NCBI RefSeq assembly: GCF_036347055.1
Contig: NZ_CP108882.1
Location: forward strand, 930,001 to 994,000
Source: Streptomyces sp. NBC_00820
GTDB lineage: Bacteria > Actinomycetota > Actinomycetes > Streptomycetales > Streptomycetaceae
Length of the DNA: 64,000 bases
Direction of reading: 5' to 3'
A program made the position numbers and the translations under genes. The notes beneath the pieces are model-generated. The model searched no databases. It was given only the letters and a program-made list of their open reading frames with translations, and had not been told where the DNA came from. Position 1 is the stretch's first letter. Each line of letters begins with the position of its first letter. Shown here in pieces: positions 24,751 to 33,578 of the stretch.

Positions 24751-26045
24751 TCGCCAAAGTCCGTCCTCCGGTGCCGGCCGGGCGCCGCGAGTCCCTCCAG
24801 ATCGGACCGGGTCAGTCCGGTGAGCGGTACGACCTCGGCGAGGTCGAGGGCGCCGCAGTCCAGCCCGCGGAGCAGGTAGCCGCTGAGGGCCTTGGCGGTG
24901 GCGGGCTCGTCCATCACATCACCGCCCGTGCGGTTCACGTAGCGGGCGAGCCGGTCCGCGGCCTGCTCGAAGCCCTCGCGGTAGAAGGCGAAAACGGCGG
25001 CGTAGCGGGTCGGCAGGTGGCCGGGGTGCATGTCCCAGCCCTGGTAGTAGGCGCGGGCCAGTGCGCGCCGGGTGAGGCCGTAGTGCAGGCGCCAGGCCTC
25101 GTGCACCCGATGAGTGGGGCCGACGGGCAGGACGTTGGTGGAGCCGTCCGAGACGCGTACGCCGGTGCCCGCCGCGGCCACCTGCATGACAGCCTTGGCA
25201 TGGTCGGCGGCGGGGTGGTCGCTCGCCTGGTGGGCGGCGGAGACGCCGAGGGCGGCGCTGTAGTCGAAGGTCCCGTAGTGCAGTCCGGTGGCGCGGCCTT
25301 CGGCGGCCTGGATCATCCGGGCGACGGTCGCGGTGCCGTCAGCGGCGAGGACTGCCTGGCTGGTCTCGATCTGGATCTCGAAGCGGAGGCTGCCGCAGGG
25401 CAGCCCGCGTGCCTTCTCGAAGGCCTCCAGGAGGTGTACGAACGCGGTGACCTGCTCGGCGTACGTCACCTTGGGCAGCGTGAGCACCAGGCCCTCGGGG
25501 AGGCCGCCGTGTCCGAGGAGTCCGGTGAGGAAGACGTCGAGGGTGCGGATGCCCCGGTCGCGCACCGCCGCCTCCAGGCACTTCATGCGGATGCCCGTGT
25601 ACGGAGGTGCCGTGCCGTCGCGGTGCGCCCCGGCGATCAGCCGGGCGGCGCGGGCGGCCGTCTCGTCCTCCTCGGCGTCGGAACGGAGACCGTAGCCGTC
25701 CTCGAAGTCGACGCGCAGGTCTTCCACGGGCTCGCGCTCCAGCTTGGCGCGGACGCGCGAGTACACCGGCTCGGCCAGCTCGCCGGACAGACCGAGGACG
25801 GTCGCGAACGAGGTTGCGTCCGGGGCGTGTTCGTCCAGGGCGGCCAGAGCCCGGTCACCCCAGGACCGTACGGTGCCGGCGGCGAGGGCGTCGCCGGGGA
25901 CGTACACGGTGTGGACGGGCTGACGGGTGCCGGGGTCGCCGGGATAGCGGCGTTCCAGGTCGGCGTCGACGGGGGCGAGCAGGGCGCCGATCTCTTCGGT
26001 CACCGCGCCGGGCAGGCTCGTCGCGGCCTTGTCCTGCTGATCCAT
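24747..26045 (-). CDS. DUF6986 aldolase/citrate-lyase-fold protein
   Basis: A 432-residue TIM-barrel protein related to HpcH/HpaI aldolases and CitE. Visible features are VDFEDGYGLRSDAEEDE near residue 115 with acidic metal-site residues, LTLPKVTYAEQV, RFEIQIETSQAVL with the metal-binding Glu, and GLHYGTFDYSAALGVSAAHQ. It should cleave or form a C-C bond on a keto acid or CoA ester using a divalent metal. The last codons GGCGAC are followed by TAG that is part of the MITE end. An upstream inverted repeat suggests regulation. Confidence 0.82.
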   Translation of the reverse strand: MDQQDKAATSLPGAVTEEIGALLAPVDADLERRYPGDPGTRQPVHTVYVPGDALAAGTVRSWGDRALAALDEHAPDATSFATVLGLSGELAEPVYSRVRAKLEREPVEDLRVDFEDGYGLRSDAEEDETAARAARLIAGAHRDGTAPPYTGIRMKCLEAAVRDRGIRTLDVFLTGLLGHGGLPEGLVLTLPKVTYAEQVTAFVHLLEAFEKARGLPCGSLRFEIQIETSQAVLAADGTATVARMIQAAEGRATGLHYGTFDYSAALGVSAAHQASDHPAADHAKAVMQVAAAGTGVRVSDGSTNVLPVGPTHRVHEAWRLHYGLTRRALARAYYQGWDMHPGHLPTRYAAVFAFYREGFEQAADRLARYVNRTGGDVMDEPATAKALSGYLLRGLDCGALDLAEVVPLTGLTRSDLEGLAAPGRHRRTDFGD

Positions 26046-26076
26046 CCGACGTCCTCCGAGGTCCCGCGGTACGGAT

Positions 26077-26091
26077 TCAACAATCCGTTGA
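26077..26091. promoter_or_regulatory. Inverted repeat upstream of the DUF6986 gene
   Basis: TCAAC-AATCC-GTTGA, a perfect 5-bp dyad with 5-bp spacer in an AT-richer stretch 32 bp upstream of the start. Its position suits an operator; the regulator is unknown. Confidence 0.4.
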
Positions 26092-26203
26092 CGAACCTAT
26101 CCGCGGTGATTCGCGCCGGTCAACACTCCCCCGCACGGCCCGGGCACGGCTGTCGGGCCGTTTCCCGGGCGGTGCGGGGGCGGTGCCGGCGGTGCGCCGG
26201 GGC

Positions 26204-27706
26204 TCAGTGGCAGGAGAAGGACTTGTTGGTCACGCTGGTGCTCAGGGCGCAGGTCTGGCCCCTCACCGCGCCGTTCACGTCACGGAAGGCGAGGCCCCAG
26301 GATCCGGCGGTGTCGCGCAGGTCCGAGAAGCCGAAGACCCCGATCCCACCAGGGGGGTTCTGTTCCTGGGTGATCGACTGGTTGACGGGCTGGGGCGGTG
26401 TGCCGATGGCCTTCCCGACGACCTTCGTGTCGTCCGGGCCGTTGTCCAGCGGGCCTCCCGAGGTGCCCGAGGTCAGCTGGGGCGGCCGGGCGGTGTTGAA
26501 GTCGAGCATCTGGTACAGGTGGATGTGGCCCGACATGACGAGCCGCACGTTGTCGCGCAGCGCGTGCAGGCTCGTTCCGGCCACGGCCGCGTCGAGGACG
26601 GGTGTCGCCCATTCCACCGCGGTGGGCATGGAGCCCGCCGCCTTCACCATCCACACCGGCTTGTGCGTGAACAGGAAGTAGTCCTGGTTGGCGTGCTGCG
26701 GCCGCCCCGCGTCCTGGTTCACGGCCTCGAACTGCCGGGTGAAGACCGCCTGATTGGCCAGGCTGCCGTTGTCACTGCGGTCGGCGGCCGAGGAGTCCAC
26801 GTTGGCGAGGTTCAGGGTGCCGGCGCGGAGAACGGCGGGCGGGGTGAAGGTGCTGCACGAGCCGTTGGCGCGGAGGTCGTCGGCGAGGTAGCGGAACCAC
26901 GCCCCGCCGGCGCCCCCCTGACCGGCGGCGTTGCAGGATTCGTGGTTGCCCCGGGTCAGCGCGACGGGGGCTTTGGCCAGCAGTGCTTCGGCGGGCCGGA
27001 AGAAGTCGGCGACGACGCAGTCCCACCGGGCCGCGTCGTCGGAGGTCCGGCAGCCCGGGTTCGCGGCCTTGTCGTTGGCCCTGGCCGGGTCCTCCCGGTA
27101 GAGGTAGTCGCCGACGTGGATCACGAGATCGGGATTCCCGTTGGCAAGAGCCGTCGAGATGCGGGCGAAGGGCCATCCGCTCGCGCAGTTCTGGACGGGT
27201 CCCGTCACCGGGACGCTGCAGCCGCTGTCGCCGATGACTCCGATGCGGCCGGGGCGCGTGGTGCGCGTCCACCTCGGCAGGGGGAGCTGCCGGTTCGCGG
27301 GGTGGAGTGTGGCCGCCTGGACCGTGCTCTGTTCGAGCACCGCTTCGGAGGCCGTCAGGGGTACGCCCAACTCGCACACGGTGGTGGGGAACTGGGAGCC
27401 CATGGGGGTGCTCACCCGGTGCAGCGGGAACGGGTTCCTCACTCCTGCGAAGGTGTAGCGCACGGTGGGGCAGCTCTGGCTGGAGTCCGTGGACACGTAA
27501 CGCAACTGGGTGCCACGACTGGTCAGTTGGGTCCAGGCCCATGCCTCGCCGTCGGCCCCCGACCCAGGGGGAGGAGTGGTCGGACCGGGGGGCCGTGGCC
27601 CGGTGCTCCCCGCGGCGGCCCGGTCGGCGCCGGCGCCCACCGATACCGCGGTGGCAAGGACACCCACCGCGAGGAAGGCGACGATCCGGGGCATCGTTCT
27701 CTTCAC
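26204..27706 (-). CDS. Secreted metallophosphoesterase (purple-acid-phosphatase-like)
   Basis: A 500-residue exported protein. The signal peptide is MKRTMPRIVAFLAVGVLATA-like (GTG start at 27706), ending near AAA|GS. A Pro-rich linker follows, then the calcineurin-like phosphoesterase core: GVIGDSGC, VIHVGDYLYR, RGNHES and SGHIHLYQ, which together provide the dinuclear metal ligands. Conserved Cys residues are consistent with an extracellular location. It probably releases phosphate from organic esters. GGAG precedes the start by five bases. No pho box was identified. Confidence 0.87.
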   Translation of the reverse strand: MKRTMPRIVAFLAVGVLATAVSVGAGADRAAAGSTGPRPPGPTTPPPGSGADGEAWAWTQLTSRGTQLRYVSTDSSQSCPTVRYTFAGVRNPFPLHRVSTPMGSQFPTTVCELGVPLTASEAVLEQSTVQAATLHPANRQLPLPRWTRTTRPGRIGVIGDSGCSVPVTGPVQNCASGWPFARISTALANGNPDLVIHVGDYLYREDPARANDKAANPGCRTSDDAARWDCVVADFFRPAEALLAKAPVALTRGNHESCNAAGQGGAGGAWFRYLADDLRANGSCSTFTPPAVLRAGTLNLANVDSSAADRSDNGSLANQAVFTRQFEAVNQDAGRPQHANQDYFLFTHKPVWMVKAAGSMPTAVEWATPVLDAAVAGTSLHALRDNVRLVMSGHIHLYQMLDFNTARPPQLTSGTSGGPLDNGPDDTKVVGKAIGTPPQPVNQSITQEQNPPGGIGVFGFSDLRDTAGSWGLAFRDVNGAVRGQTCALSTSVTNKSFSCH

Positions 27707-27908
27707 GTGACTCCGTTCGGTTGGCTGCCACCGGCGGTCCGCTCCCCCGGCGATCACCCCGTCATCGTCACCGACCGCGCCTCCCCCTGCCCCACGGGCG
27801 GTGCGAACGGTCTAAGCCTCCCGACGGAACGCGGTGCGGGGGGGGCGCCACGCGACGCGCCCCCGAAGACGCCGCTGGTGGCGCCGCCGCGGTGTCCCCG
27901 GACAGGGC

Positions 27909-27947
27909 GAGGCCCCCGCCGACCGTTCACACGGTCGCGGGGGCCTC
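27909..27947 (-). terminator. Strong intrinsic hairpin after etfA
   Basis: An 11-bp perfect outer stem GAGGCCCCCGC / GCGGGGGCCTC, then one unpaired C, a 5-bp inner stem GACCG/CGGTC and a 6-nt loop. It begins 17 bp after the etfA stop. Confidence 0.88.
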
Positions 27948-27963
27948 GTCGTCAGGGAACCGC

Positions 27964-28926
27964 TCAGCCCTTGCGGGCCTTGATCTCGTCGGTCAGCTGC
28001 GGGACGACGTCGAAGAGGTCGCCGACCACGCCGTAGTCGACCAGCTCGAAGATCGGGGCCTCGGCGTCCTTGTTGACGGCGACGATCGTCTTCGAGGTCT
28101 GCATACCGGCACGGTGCTGGATCGCGCCCGAGATGCCGTTGGCGATGTACAGCTGCGGCGAGACCGACTTGCCGGTCTGGCCGACCTGGTTGGTGTGCGG
28201 GTACCAGCCCGCGTCCACCGCGGCGCGCGAGGCGCCGACGGCCGCACCGAGGGAGTCGGCGAGGGCCTCGATGATCGAGAAGTTCTCGGCACCGTTCACG
28301 CCACGGCCACCGGAGACCACGATCGCGGCCTCGGTCAGCTCCGGACGGCCCGTCGACTCACGCGGGGTGCGGGCGGTGACCTTGGTGCCGGTCGCCTTGT
28401 CGGAGAAGGTCACGGACAGGGCCTCGACCGCGCCGGCGGCCGGGGCGGCCTCCACGGCGGCGCTGTTGGGCTTGACCGTGATGACCGGGGTGCCCTTGAT
28501 GACACGGGACTTGGTGGTGAAGGACGCCGCGAACACCGACTGGGTGGCCACGGGGCCCTCGTCGCCGGCCTCGAGGTCGATCGCGTCCGTGATGATGCCG
28601 GAACCGATGCGCAGCGCCAGACGGGCGGCGATCTCCTTGCCCTCGGCGGAGGACGGGACCAGCACGGCCGCCGGGGAGACGGCGTCGTAGGCGGCCTGGA
28701 GGGCCTCGACCTTCGGCACGACGAGGTAGTCGGCGTACTCGGAGGCGTCGTGGGTCAGGACCTTCACCGCGCCGTGCTCGGCGAGCGTGGCGGCGGTGTC
28801 GGCGGCGCCGTTGCCGAGGGCGACGGCGACGGGCTCGCCGATGCGGCGGGCCAGGGTCAGCAGCTCGAGGGTCGGCTTGCGGACGGCACCGTCCACGTGG
28901 TCGACGTAGACGAGGACTTCAGCCAT
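27964..28926 (-). CDS. etfA: Electron transfer flavoprotein alpha subunit
   Basis: A 320-residue ETF alpha subunit. The C-terminal FAD domain is diagnostic: [32 protein letters not shown] and [20 protein letters not shown]. With EtfB it accepts electrons from acyl-CoA and related dehydrogenases and passes them to the quinone pool. It lies 53 bp downstream of etfB, with a terminator after it. A typical membrane ETF-quinone oxidoreductase is not in the window. Confidence 0.96.
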   Translation of the reverse strand: MAEVLVYVDHVDGAVRKPTLELLTLARRIGEPVAVALGNGAADTAATLAEHGAVKVLTHDASEYADYLVVPKVEALQAAYDAVSPAAVLVPSSAEGKEIAARLALRIGSGIITDAIDLEAGDEGPVATQSVFAASFTTKSRVIKGTPVITVKPNSAAVEAAPAAGAVEALSVTFSDKATGTKVTARTPRESTGRPELTEAAIVVSGGRGVNGAENFSIIEALADSLGAAVGASRAAVDAGWYPHTNQVGQTGKSVSPQLYIANGISGAIQHRAGMQTSKTIVAVNKDAEAPIFELVDYGVVGDLFDVVPQLTDEIKARKG

Positions 28927-28979
28927 GGGAATGCTCTCCTGCGTAACGAAGTTGAGGGGCGGTCAGCGGGGGCGAGCCC

Positions 28980-29765
28980 TTAGATGAACTTCTGGCTCGC
29001 GAGGAACTCAGCGAGCTGCTTGCCGCCCTCGCCCTCGTCCTTGACGATGGTGCCGGCCGTGCGCGCCGGGCGCTCGGTCACGACCTCGACCTTGGTGAAC
29101 GCGCCGTCGAGACCGACCTCTTCGGCGTCGATGTCCAGGTCGGAAAGGTCCCAGGACTGAACCGGCTTCTTCTTCGCCGCCATGATGCCCTTGAAGGACG
29201 GGTAACGCGCCTCGCCCGACTGGTCGGTGACGGAGACGACGGCCGGGAGCTGCGCCTGAAGCTGCTCGGAGGCGGCGTCGCCGTCGCGGCGGCCCTTGAC
29301 GGTGCCGTCCTCGACCGAGACCTCGGACAGCAGCGTCACCTGCGGGACGCCCAGACGCTCGGCGACCAGCGCCGGAACGACACCCATGGTGCCGTCGGTG
29401 GACGCCATGCCGGAGATGACCAGGTCGTAGCCGGCCTTCTCGATCGCCTTGGCGAGCACCAGCGAGGTACCGAGGGCGTCGGTGCCGTGCAGGTCGTCGT
29501 CCTCGACGTGGACGGCCTTGTCGGCACCCATCGAAAGCGCCTTGCGCAGCGCGTCCTTGGCGTCCTCGGGGCCGACGGTCAGAACGGTGACCTCGGCGTC
29601 GTCCGCGTCGTCCGCGATCTGGAGGGCCTGCTCAACGGCATACTCGTCCAGCTCGGAGAGCAGACCGTCCACGTCGTCGCGGTCGACGGTCAGGTCATCG
29701 GCGAAGTGCCGGTCGCCAGTGGCGTCGGGCACGTACTTCACAGTGACAACGATCCTCAAGCTCAC
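28980..29765 (-). CDS. etfB: Electron transfer flavoprotein beta subunit
   Basis: A 261-residue ETF beta subunit: RIVVTVKYVPD start, DEYAVEQALQIAD, the AMP-binding region DLVISGMASTDGTMGVVPALVAERLGVP (pieces) and the C-terminal recognition part SFKGIMAAKKKPVQSW. GTG 29765 has GGAG seven bases upstream; longer readings lack similarity. It is the first gene of etfBA. An AT-rich, palindromic site about 140 bp upstream suggests regulation by a TetR-type fatty-acid regulator. Confidence 0.96.
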   Translation of the reverse strand: MSLRIVVTVKYVPDATGDRHFADDLTVDRDDVDGLLSELDEYAVEQALQIADDADDAEVTVLTVGPEDAKDALRKALSMGADKAVHVEDDDLHGTDALGTSLVLAKAIEKAGYDLVISGMASTDGTMGVVPALVAERLGVPQVTLLSEVSVEDGTVKGRRDGDAASEQLQAQLPAVVSVTDQSGEARYPSFKGIMAAKKKPVQSWDLSDLDIDAEEVGLDGAFTKVEVVTERPARTAGTIVKDEGEGGKQLAEFLASQKFI

Positions 29766-29902
29766 GCCGGCTCTCCTACTGCATCGTCTCTTCTGGGCTG
29801 CCTCTTGCAGGCAGCATAGGCGCCTCAAGCGGCCGATCCCGGTCGGGGCGTCGGCGCGCTCCGACCGAAATATTACTCATCAGTACACCCAGTTCACGCC
29901 CG

Positions 29903-29917
29903 CTAAGCAAGCGCTTT
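29903..29917. promoter_or_regulatory. Putative operator upstream of etfB
   Basis: CTAAGCAAGCGCTTT contains the perfect 8-bp palindrome AAGCGCTT and a wider TAAGC/GCTT symmetry. AAGC-GCTT dyads of this kind occur in TetR-type operators before fatty-acid degradation genes. Proposed from form only. Confidence 0.35.
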
Positions 29918-29983
29918 GAACTGTGACCTTCGCAACGCAGCGTAACCGGAACTCGACGGCCACACGGACGGAGGGTGGGGTGA

Positions 29984-30493
29984 TCAATCCCGCAGACCGT
30001 TGAACCGGCCCTGGTGGTACAGGAGCGGACGGCCGGTACCGGTGGGGTCGCCGAGGATCACCTCGGCGAGCACGATGCGGTGGTCGCCCGCGGGAACCCG
30101 GCCGACGATCCGGCAGACCAGCCACGCGAGCACGTCGTCCAGGACGGGCACGCCCTCCGGACCCTCGCGCCAGGCGGTGGACGCGCCGAAACGGTCGGCC
30201 CCGCTGCGCGCGAACGTGGCGGCCAGGTCGCTCTGGTGCTCACCGAGCAGATGCACGCCGACGTGTCCGGTCTCCGCGATCGCGGGCCAGCTGGAGGCGC
30301 CGGTGCCGATCCCGAAGGAGACGAGCGGGGGTTCGGCGGAGACGGAGGTGAGGGAGGTCGCGGTGAAACCGACCGGACCGGACTGCCCACGTGCGGTGAT
30401 CACCGCCACACCGGCGGCGTGCCGGCGGAAGGTGGAGCGCAGCAGGTCGGGCGACGCGAGCTGGAAGGTGCCGAGGTCGGGCGTGGCCGTCAT
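29984..30493 (-). CDS. Flavin reductase-family protein
   Basis: A 169-residue split-barrel flavin reductase: STFRRHAAGVAVITA start, GFTATSLTSVSAEPPLVSFGI (flavin-binding, given in pieces TATSLTSVSAEPPL), HVGVHLLGEHQSDLAATFA, and the C-terminal LLYHQGRFNGL. It should supply reduced FMN/FAD to a partner monooxygenase, but no partner is adjacent. ATG 30493 follows AAGGACA. It lies 45 bp downstream of a Cys-ending leader ORF, so expression is probably tuned to cysteine or sulfur status. Confidence 0.9.
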   Translation of the reverse strand: MTATPDLGTFQLASPDLLRSTFRRHAAGVAVITARGQSGPVGFTATSLTSVSAEPPLVSFGIGTGASSWPAIAETGHVGVHLLGEHQSDLAATFARSGADRFGASTAWREGPEGVPVLDDVLAWLVCRIVGRVPAGDHRIVLAEVILGDPTGTGRPLLYHQGRFNGLRD

Positions 30494-30537
30494 GGAGTTG
30501 TCCTTCTGCTGGGGCGGGCGAGCGGACACGTGGCTGC

Positions 30538-30618
30538 TCAACAGCCCGGACAGCGCGCGCTCGCGGTGCGGGCCAGGTCGACGTGCGCCCGGCCGAAGAG
30601 AAGGAGGTCGTTCGGCAT
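30538..30618 (-). CDS. Cysteine-type putative leader peptide (attenuator ORF)
   Basis: A 26-codon ORF, too short for normal gene calling, directly upstream of the flavin reductase. It reads MPNDLLLFGRAHVDL then ARTASARCPGC. The R-x-HVDL-x-R-x-x-S-A-x-C signature matches the actinobacterial 'putative leader peptide' family, whose terminal cysteines stall or slow ribosomes when charged Cys-tRNA is scarce. It likely controls the downstream flavin reductase by translation-dependent attenuation. AAGGAG-type sequence is not obvious before its ATG. Confidence 0.75.
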   Translation of the reverse strand: MPNDLLLFGRAHVDLARTASARCPGC

Positions 30619-30701
30619 ACGGTCAGGCTGACGATAGGTGGTGGGTGCAGTCAAGTTCGTTCCGGGATCCGGGAGATGCCTCACCATTTGGCCGGGTGTC
30701 C

Positions 30702-31145
30702 TCACACGGCCTCCCCCAGCGCCGCGATGACGTCCGCCTTGCGCGGCTGCCCGGTGGCGCGCCGCACCACCCTGCCGTCCGCGTCGAGCACCAGCACGGT
30801 GGGGGTCTTGAGGATCTCCAGGGCGCGCACGAGGTCCAGGTGGTCCTCGGCGTCGATCTCGACGTGGCTGACGCCCGGGACCATCGCGGCGACCTCGCCG
30901 AGGACGCGTCTGGTGGCCCGGCAGGGTGCGCAGAAGGCGCTGGAGAACTGCACGAGCGTGGCCCGCTCCCCCAGTCCGGAACCCAGCCGGTCACCCAGCC
31001 CGCCACTCGGCTCGCCGCCCGGTCCGTCACCCGGCTCGGCGGCACCGAACCCCTTGCCGTCGTCGTGTCCGCGCACCCGCACCCTCACCCTCCCGCTTCG
31101 CCGCTCGTGCGGCAGCCCCACGACGCTCGCCGCCACGAGAACCAC
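30702..31145 (-). CDS. Thioredoxin-family protein with N-terminal hydrophobic anchor
   Basis: A 147-residue thioredoxin-fold protein. The active site is FCAPCRATRR with Cys at 72 and 75, followed by IDAEDHLDLVRAL and the cis-Pro segment LKTPTVLVLDADG. A Gly/Glu-rich linker (about 33-59) joins it to a short hydrophobic start. GTG 31145 is the first start after an in-frame TGA at 31149-31151; upstream codons MTGLTV, and the hydrophobic stretch after the stop, suggest the anchor originally began at 31169. No convincing ribosome site precedes 31145. It probably acts as a thiol reductant near the membrane. Confidence 0.78.
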   Translation of the reverse strand: MVLVAASVVGLPHERRSGRVRVRVRGHDDGKGFGAAEPGDGPGGEPSGGLGDRLGSGLGERATLVQFSSAFCAPCRATRRVLGEVAAMVPGVSHVEIDAEDHLDLVRALEILKTPTVLVLDADGRVVRRATGQPRKADVIAALGEAV

Positions 31146-31455
31146 CGCTCACACCGTCAGTCCGGTCATCAGTCGCACCAGCGTTCATGGGACGCCAAAG
31201 ATTCCCGCTCACCGAAGACCGCGAGATGTTCCTGCTTCTGAAGAGAGTCACGGTAAGCACGGAGTAAAGCCAACTTAAAGATCAATGGTGGGATGTAGGC
31301 CGACGTGACGAGGATCTCGCCGCCGCGCGGCACCAGGACTGGCTCCCTGTCCGTTCTTGGGGCACGATCTGCGAGACGCCGTAAACCTACGGCTGCGTAA
31401 CTTCCCGCCGGGAGCCCCCCTTTCCCGAGCAGAGCAGAAAGGGTCGACCCCGCCC

Positions 31456-32184
31456 ATGGCAGAGCTGGTCTACCGTCCCGTCGTCGGATTCGCCAAGACG
31501 TTGTTCAAGGTGTGGGACCTCAAGATCGACTGCAAGGGATCGGAGAACATCCCGCGCTCGGGCGGCGCCGTGCTGGTGAGCAATCACATCAGCTACATGG
31601 ACTTCATCTTCAACGGCCTGGCCGCCCTCCCGCAGAACCGGCTGGTGCGCTTCATGGCGAAGGAGTCCGTGTTCCGCCACAAGATCTCGGGCCCGCTGAT
31701 GCGCGGGATGAAGCACATCCCGGTGGACCGGCGGCAGGGCGAGACCGCGTACACGCACGCGCTGGACTCTCTGCGCTCCGGTGAGATCGTCGGCGTCTTC
31801 CCGGAGGCCACGATCTCGCAGTCCTTCACCCTGAAGAGCTTCAAGTCGGGTGCCGCGCGCCTCGCCCAGGAAGCCGGTGTCCCGCTGATCCCGATGGCGG
31901 TGTGGGGCACCCAGCGCCTGTGGACCAAGGGGCAGCCCCGCAACTTCAAGCGCAGCCACACCCCCATCACCATCCGGGTGGGCGAGGCGGTGGAGGCCCC
32001 CACGGACCAGTACGCCGGGGCGATCACGCGCCGCCTGCGCGAGGGCGTCCAGGACCTGCTCGACGCCGCCCAGCGCGCCTACCCCACCCGCCCCAAGGGC
32101 ACCGAGGACTCCTGGTGGCTCCCGGCCCACCTCGGCGGTACGGCGCCGACGATGGAGCAGCTGCGGGCGGCCGAGGCTCTCTGA
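31456..32184 (+). CDS. 1-acyl-sn-glycerol-3-phosphate acyltransferase (PlsC family)
   Basis: A 242-residue acyltransferase with the catalytic HX4D in VSNHISYMDFIF, the glycerol-phosphate-binding VFPEATIS block and the IPMAVWGTQRLW segment. It should transfer acyl chains to lysophosphatidate during phospholipid synthesis, at the cytoplasmic membrane. ATG 31456 begins the family match; the longer ORF upstream is not supported. A 275-bp gap upstream holds its promoter. Confidence 0.92.
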   Translation: MAELVYRPVVGFAKTLFKVWDLKIDCKGSENIPRSGGAVLVSNHISYMDFIFNGLAALPQNRLVRFMAKESVFRHKISGPLMRGMKHIPVDRRQGETAYTHALDSLRSGEIVGVFPEATISQSFTLKSFKSGAARLAQEAGVPLIPMAVWGTQRLWTKGQPRNFKRSHTPITIRVGEAVEAPTDQYAGAITRRLREGVQDLLDAAQRAYPTRPKGTEDSWWLPAHLGGTAPTMEQLRAAEAL

Positions 32185-32432
32185 CGTCCCCGCCAGGGGC
32201 CGGCACTCCGCCCCGGCGCTCTGACCCGGCACTCTGACCCGGCGCCCCGCCCCGACCCGCGGTGGCAACGAGACGCGGCGTCGCGCCAAGTCCCCTGCGA
32301 GAGCGCGGACTTCGGCGCACCGGACAACGCCGGCGACAAGCTGATTCAGGCCCCGCCCGCAGCCGTCAGGCGCACGCAGGGGCCGTTTCGGCCCGGCCGG
32401 GCCCACGGCGGGCACTCCCAGACGCGCATACC
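32185..32432. repeat. Gap with a 13-bp tandem array (32200-32251)
   Basis: Four 13-bp units beginning CCGGC (CCGGCACTCTGAC and variants) lie 16 bp after the acyltransferase stop. The rest of the gap to the terminator at 32433 shows no gene or clear signal. Confidence 0.7.
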
Positions 32433-32473
32433 GATCGCCCCGCACCTCCGCCGAGCGGTGGTGCGGGGCGATC
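32433..32473 (-). terminator. Strong intrinsic hairpin between convergent genes
   Basis: Perfect 14-bp stem GATCGCCCCGCACC / GGTGCGGGGCGATC; the 13-nt loop can pair further (CCGC/GCGG). It lies 35 bp after the threonine aldolase stop and may serve both directions. Confidence 0.88.
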
Positions 32474-32507
32474 GCCGTCGGACGGGCTCACCCGGCGCGG
32501 CGCGGGT

Positions 32508-33578
32508 TCAGCGCGCCATCTCTTCCTTCAGCGCCCCCACGAACGCGTCCACGTCCTCCTCGGTGGTGTCGAAGGCGCACATCCAGCGCACGACTCCGGC
32601 GCCCTCGTCCCAGAAGTAGAACCGGAACCGCTTCTGCAGCCGCTCGCTCACGTCGTGCGGGAGCTTGGCGAAGACGCCGTTGGACTGGACCGGGTAGAGG
32701 ATCTCCACGCCGTGCACCGCGCGGACGCCCTCGGCGAGCCGTTGCGCCATCTCGTTGGCGTGGCGGGCGTTGCGCAGCCACAGGTCCTTGGCGAACAGCG
32801 CCTCCAACTGGACGGACACGAAGCGCATCTTGGAGGCGAGCTGCATCGACATCTTCCGCAGGTGCTTCATCTGCCGCACCGCGTCCTGGTTGATGACGAC
32901 GACCGCCTCGCCGAACAGAGCACCGTTCTTCGTGCCGCCGAGGGAGAGGATGTCGACGCCGGCCGCGTTGGTGAACGTCCGCATCGGGACGTCCAGGGAC
33001 GCGGCGGCGTTGGCTATCCGGGAGCCGTCCAGGTGCACCTTCATGCCGTGCGCGTGGGCGTGCTCGCAGATCGCGCGGATCTCCTCGGGCGTGTAGAGCG
33101 TGCCCAGCTCGGTGGACTGGGTGATCGACACGACCTGCGGCATGGCGCGGTGCTCGTCCTCGAAGCCCCAGGCCTGCCGGTCGATCAGCTCCGGGGTGAG
33201 CTTGCCGTCGGGCGTGGGCACGGTGAGCAGCTTCAGGCCGCCCATGCGCTCGGGGGCGCCGCCCTCGTCGACGTTGATGTGCGCGCTCTCGGCGCAGATC
33301 ACCGCGCCCCAGCGGTCGGTGACCGCCTGGAGCGCGACGACGTTCGCGCCGGTGCCGTTGAAGACCGGGAAGGCCTCCGCGGTGGATCCGAAGTGGCTGC
33401 GGACGATCCCCTGGAGGTTCCCGGTGTAGTCGTCGTCGCCGTACGCCACCTGATGGCCGCCGTTGGCCAGGGCCAGGGCGGCCATCACCTCCGGATGCGC
33501 CCCGGCGTAGTTGTCACTGGCGAAACCGCGGACCTGCGGGTCGTGGTGGCGACGCGCGTCGGTCTTGGATGGGTTCAC
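32508..33578 (-). CDS. ltaE: Low-specificity threonine aldolase (PLP-dependent)
   Basis: A 356-residue fold-type I PLP enzyme. The Schiff-base lysine is in ILSLGGTKNGALFGE; substrate/PLP segments include FNGTGANVVALQA, HLDGSRIANAAASL and a conserved ESAHINVDEGGAPE. It should split threonine or allo-threonine to glycine and acetaldehyde. It starts at GTG 33578, overlapping the stop of the SDR gene (GTGA), so it is the last gene of a coupled three-gene operon with SDR and DUF6421. Confidence 0.9.
   Translation of the reverse strand: MNPSKTDARRHHDPQVRGFASDNYAGAHPEVMAALALANGGHQVAYGDDDYTGNLQGIVRSHFGSTAEAFPVFNGTGANVVALQAVTDRWGAVICAESAHINVDEGGAPERMGGLKLLTVPTPDGKLTPELIDRQAWGFEDEHRAMPQVVSITQSTELGTLYTPEEIRAICEHAHAHGMKVHLDGSRIANAAASLDVPMRTFTNAAGVDILSLGGTKNGALFGEAVVVINQDAVRQMKHLRKMSMQLASKMRFVSVQLEALFAKDLWLRNARHANEMAQRLAEGVRAVHGVEILYPVQSNGVFAKLPHDVSERLQKRFRFYFWDEGAGVVRWMCAFDTTEEDVDAFVGALKEEMAR

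Noticed and set aside
31187..31267. 26-codon ORF ending in MFLLLKRVTVSTE between the thioredoxin and acyltransferase genes
   Set aside because: No ribosome site, no recognised leader signature, and it could be chance in an AT-richer promoter gap.
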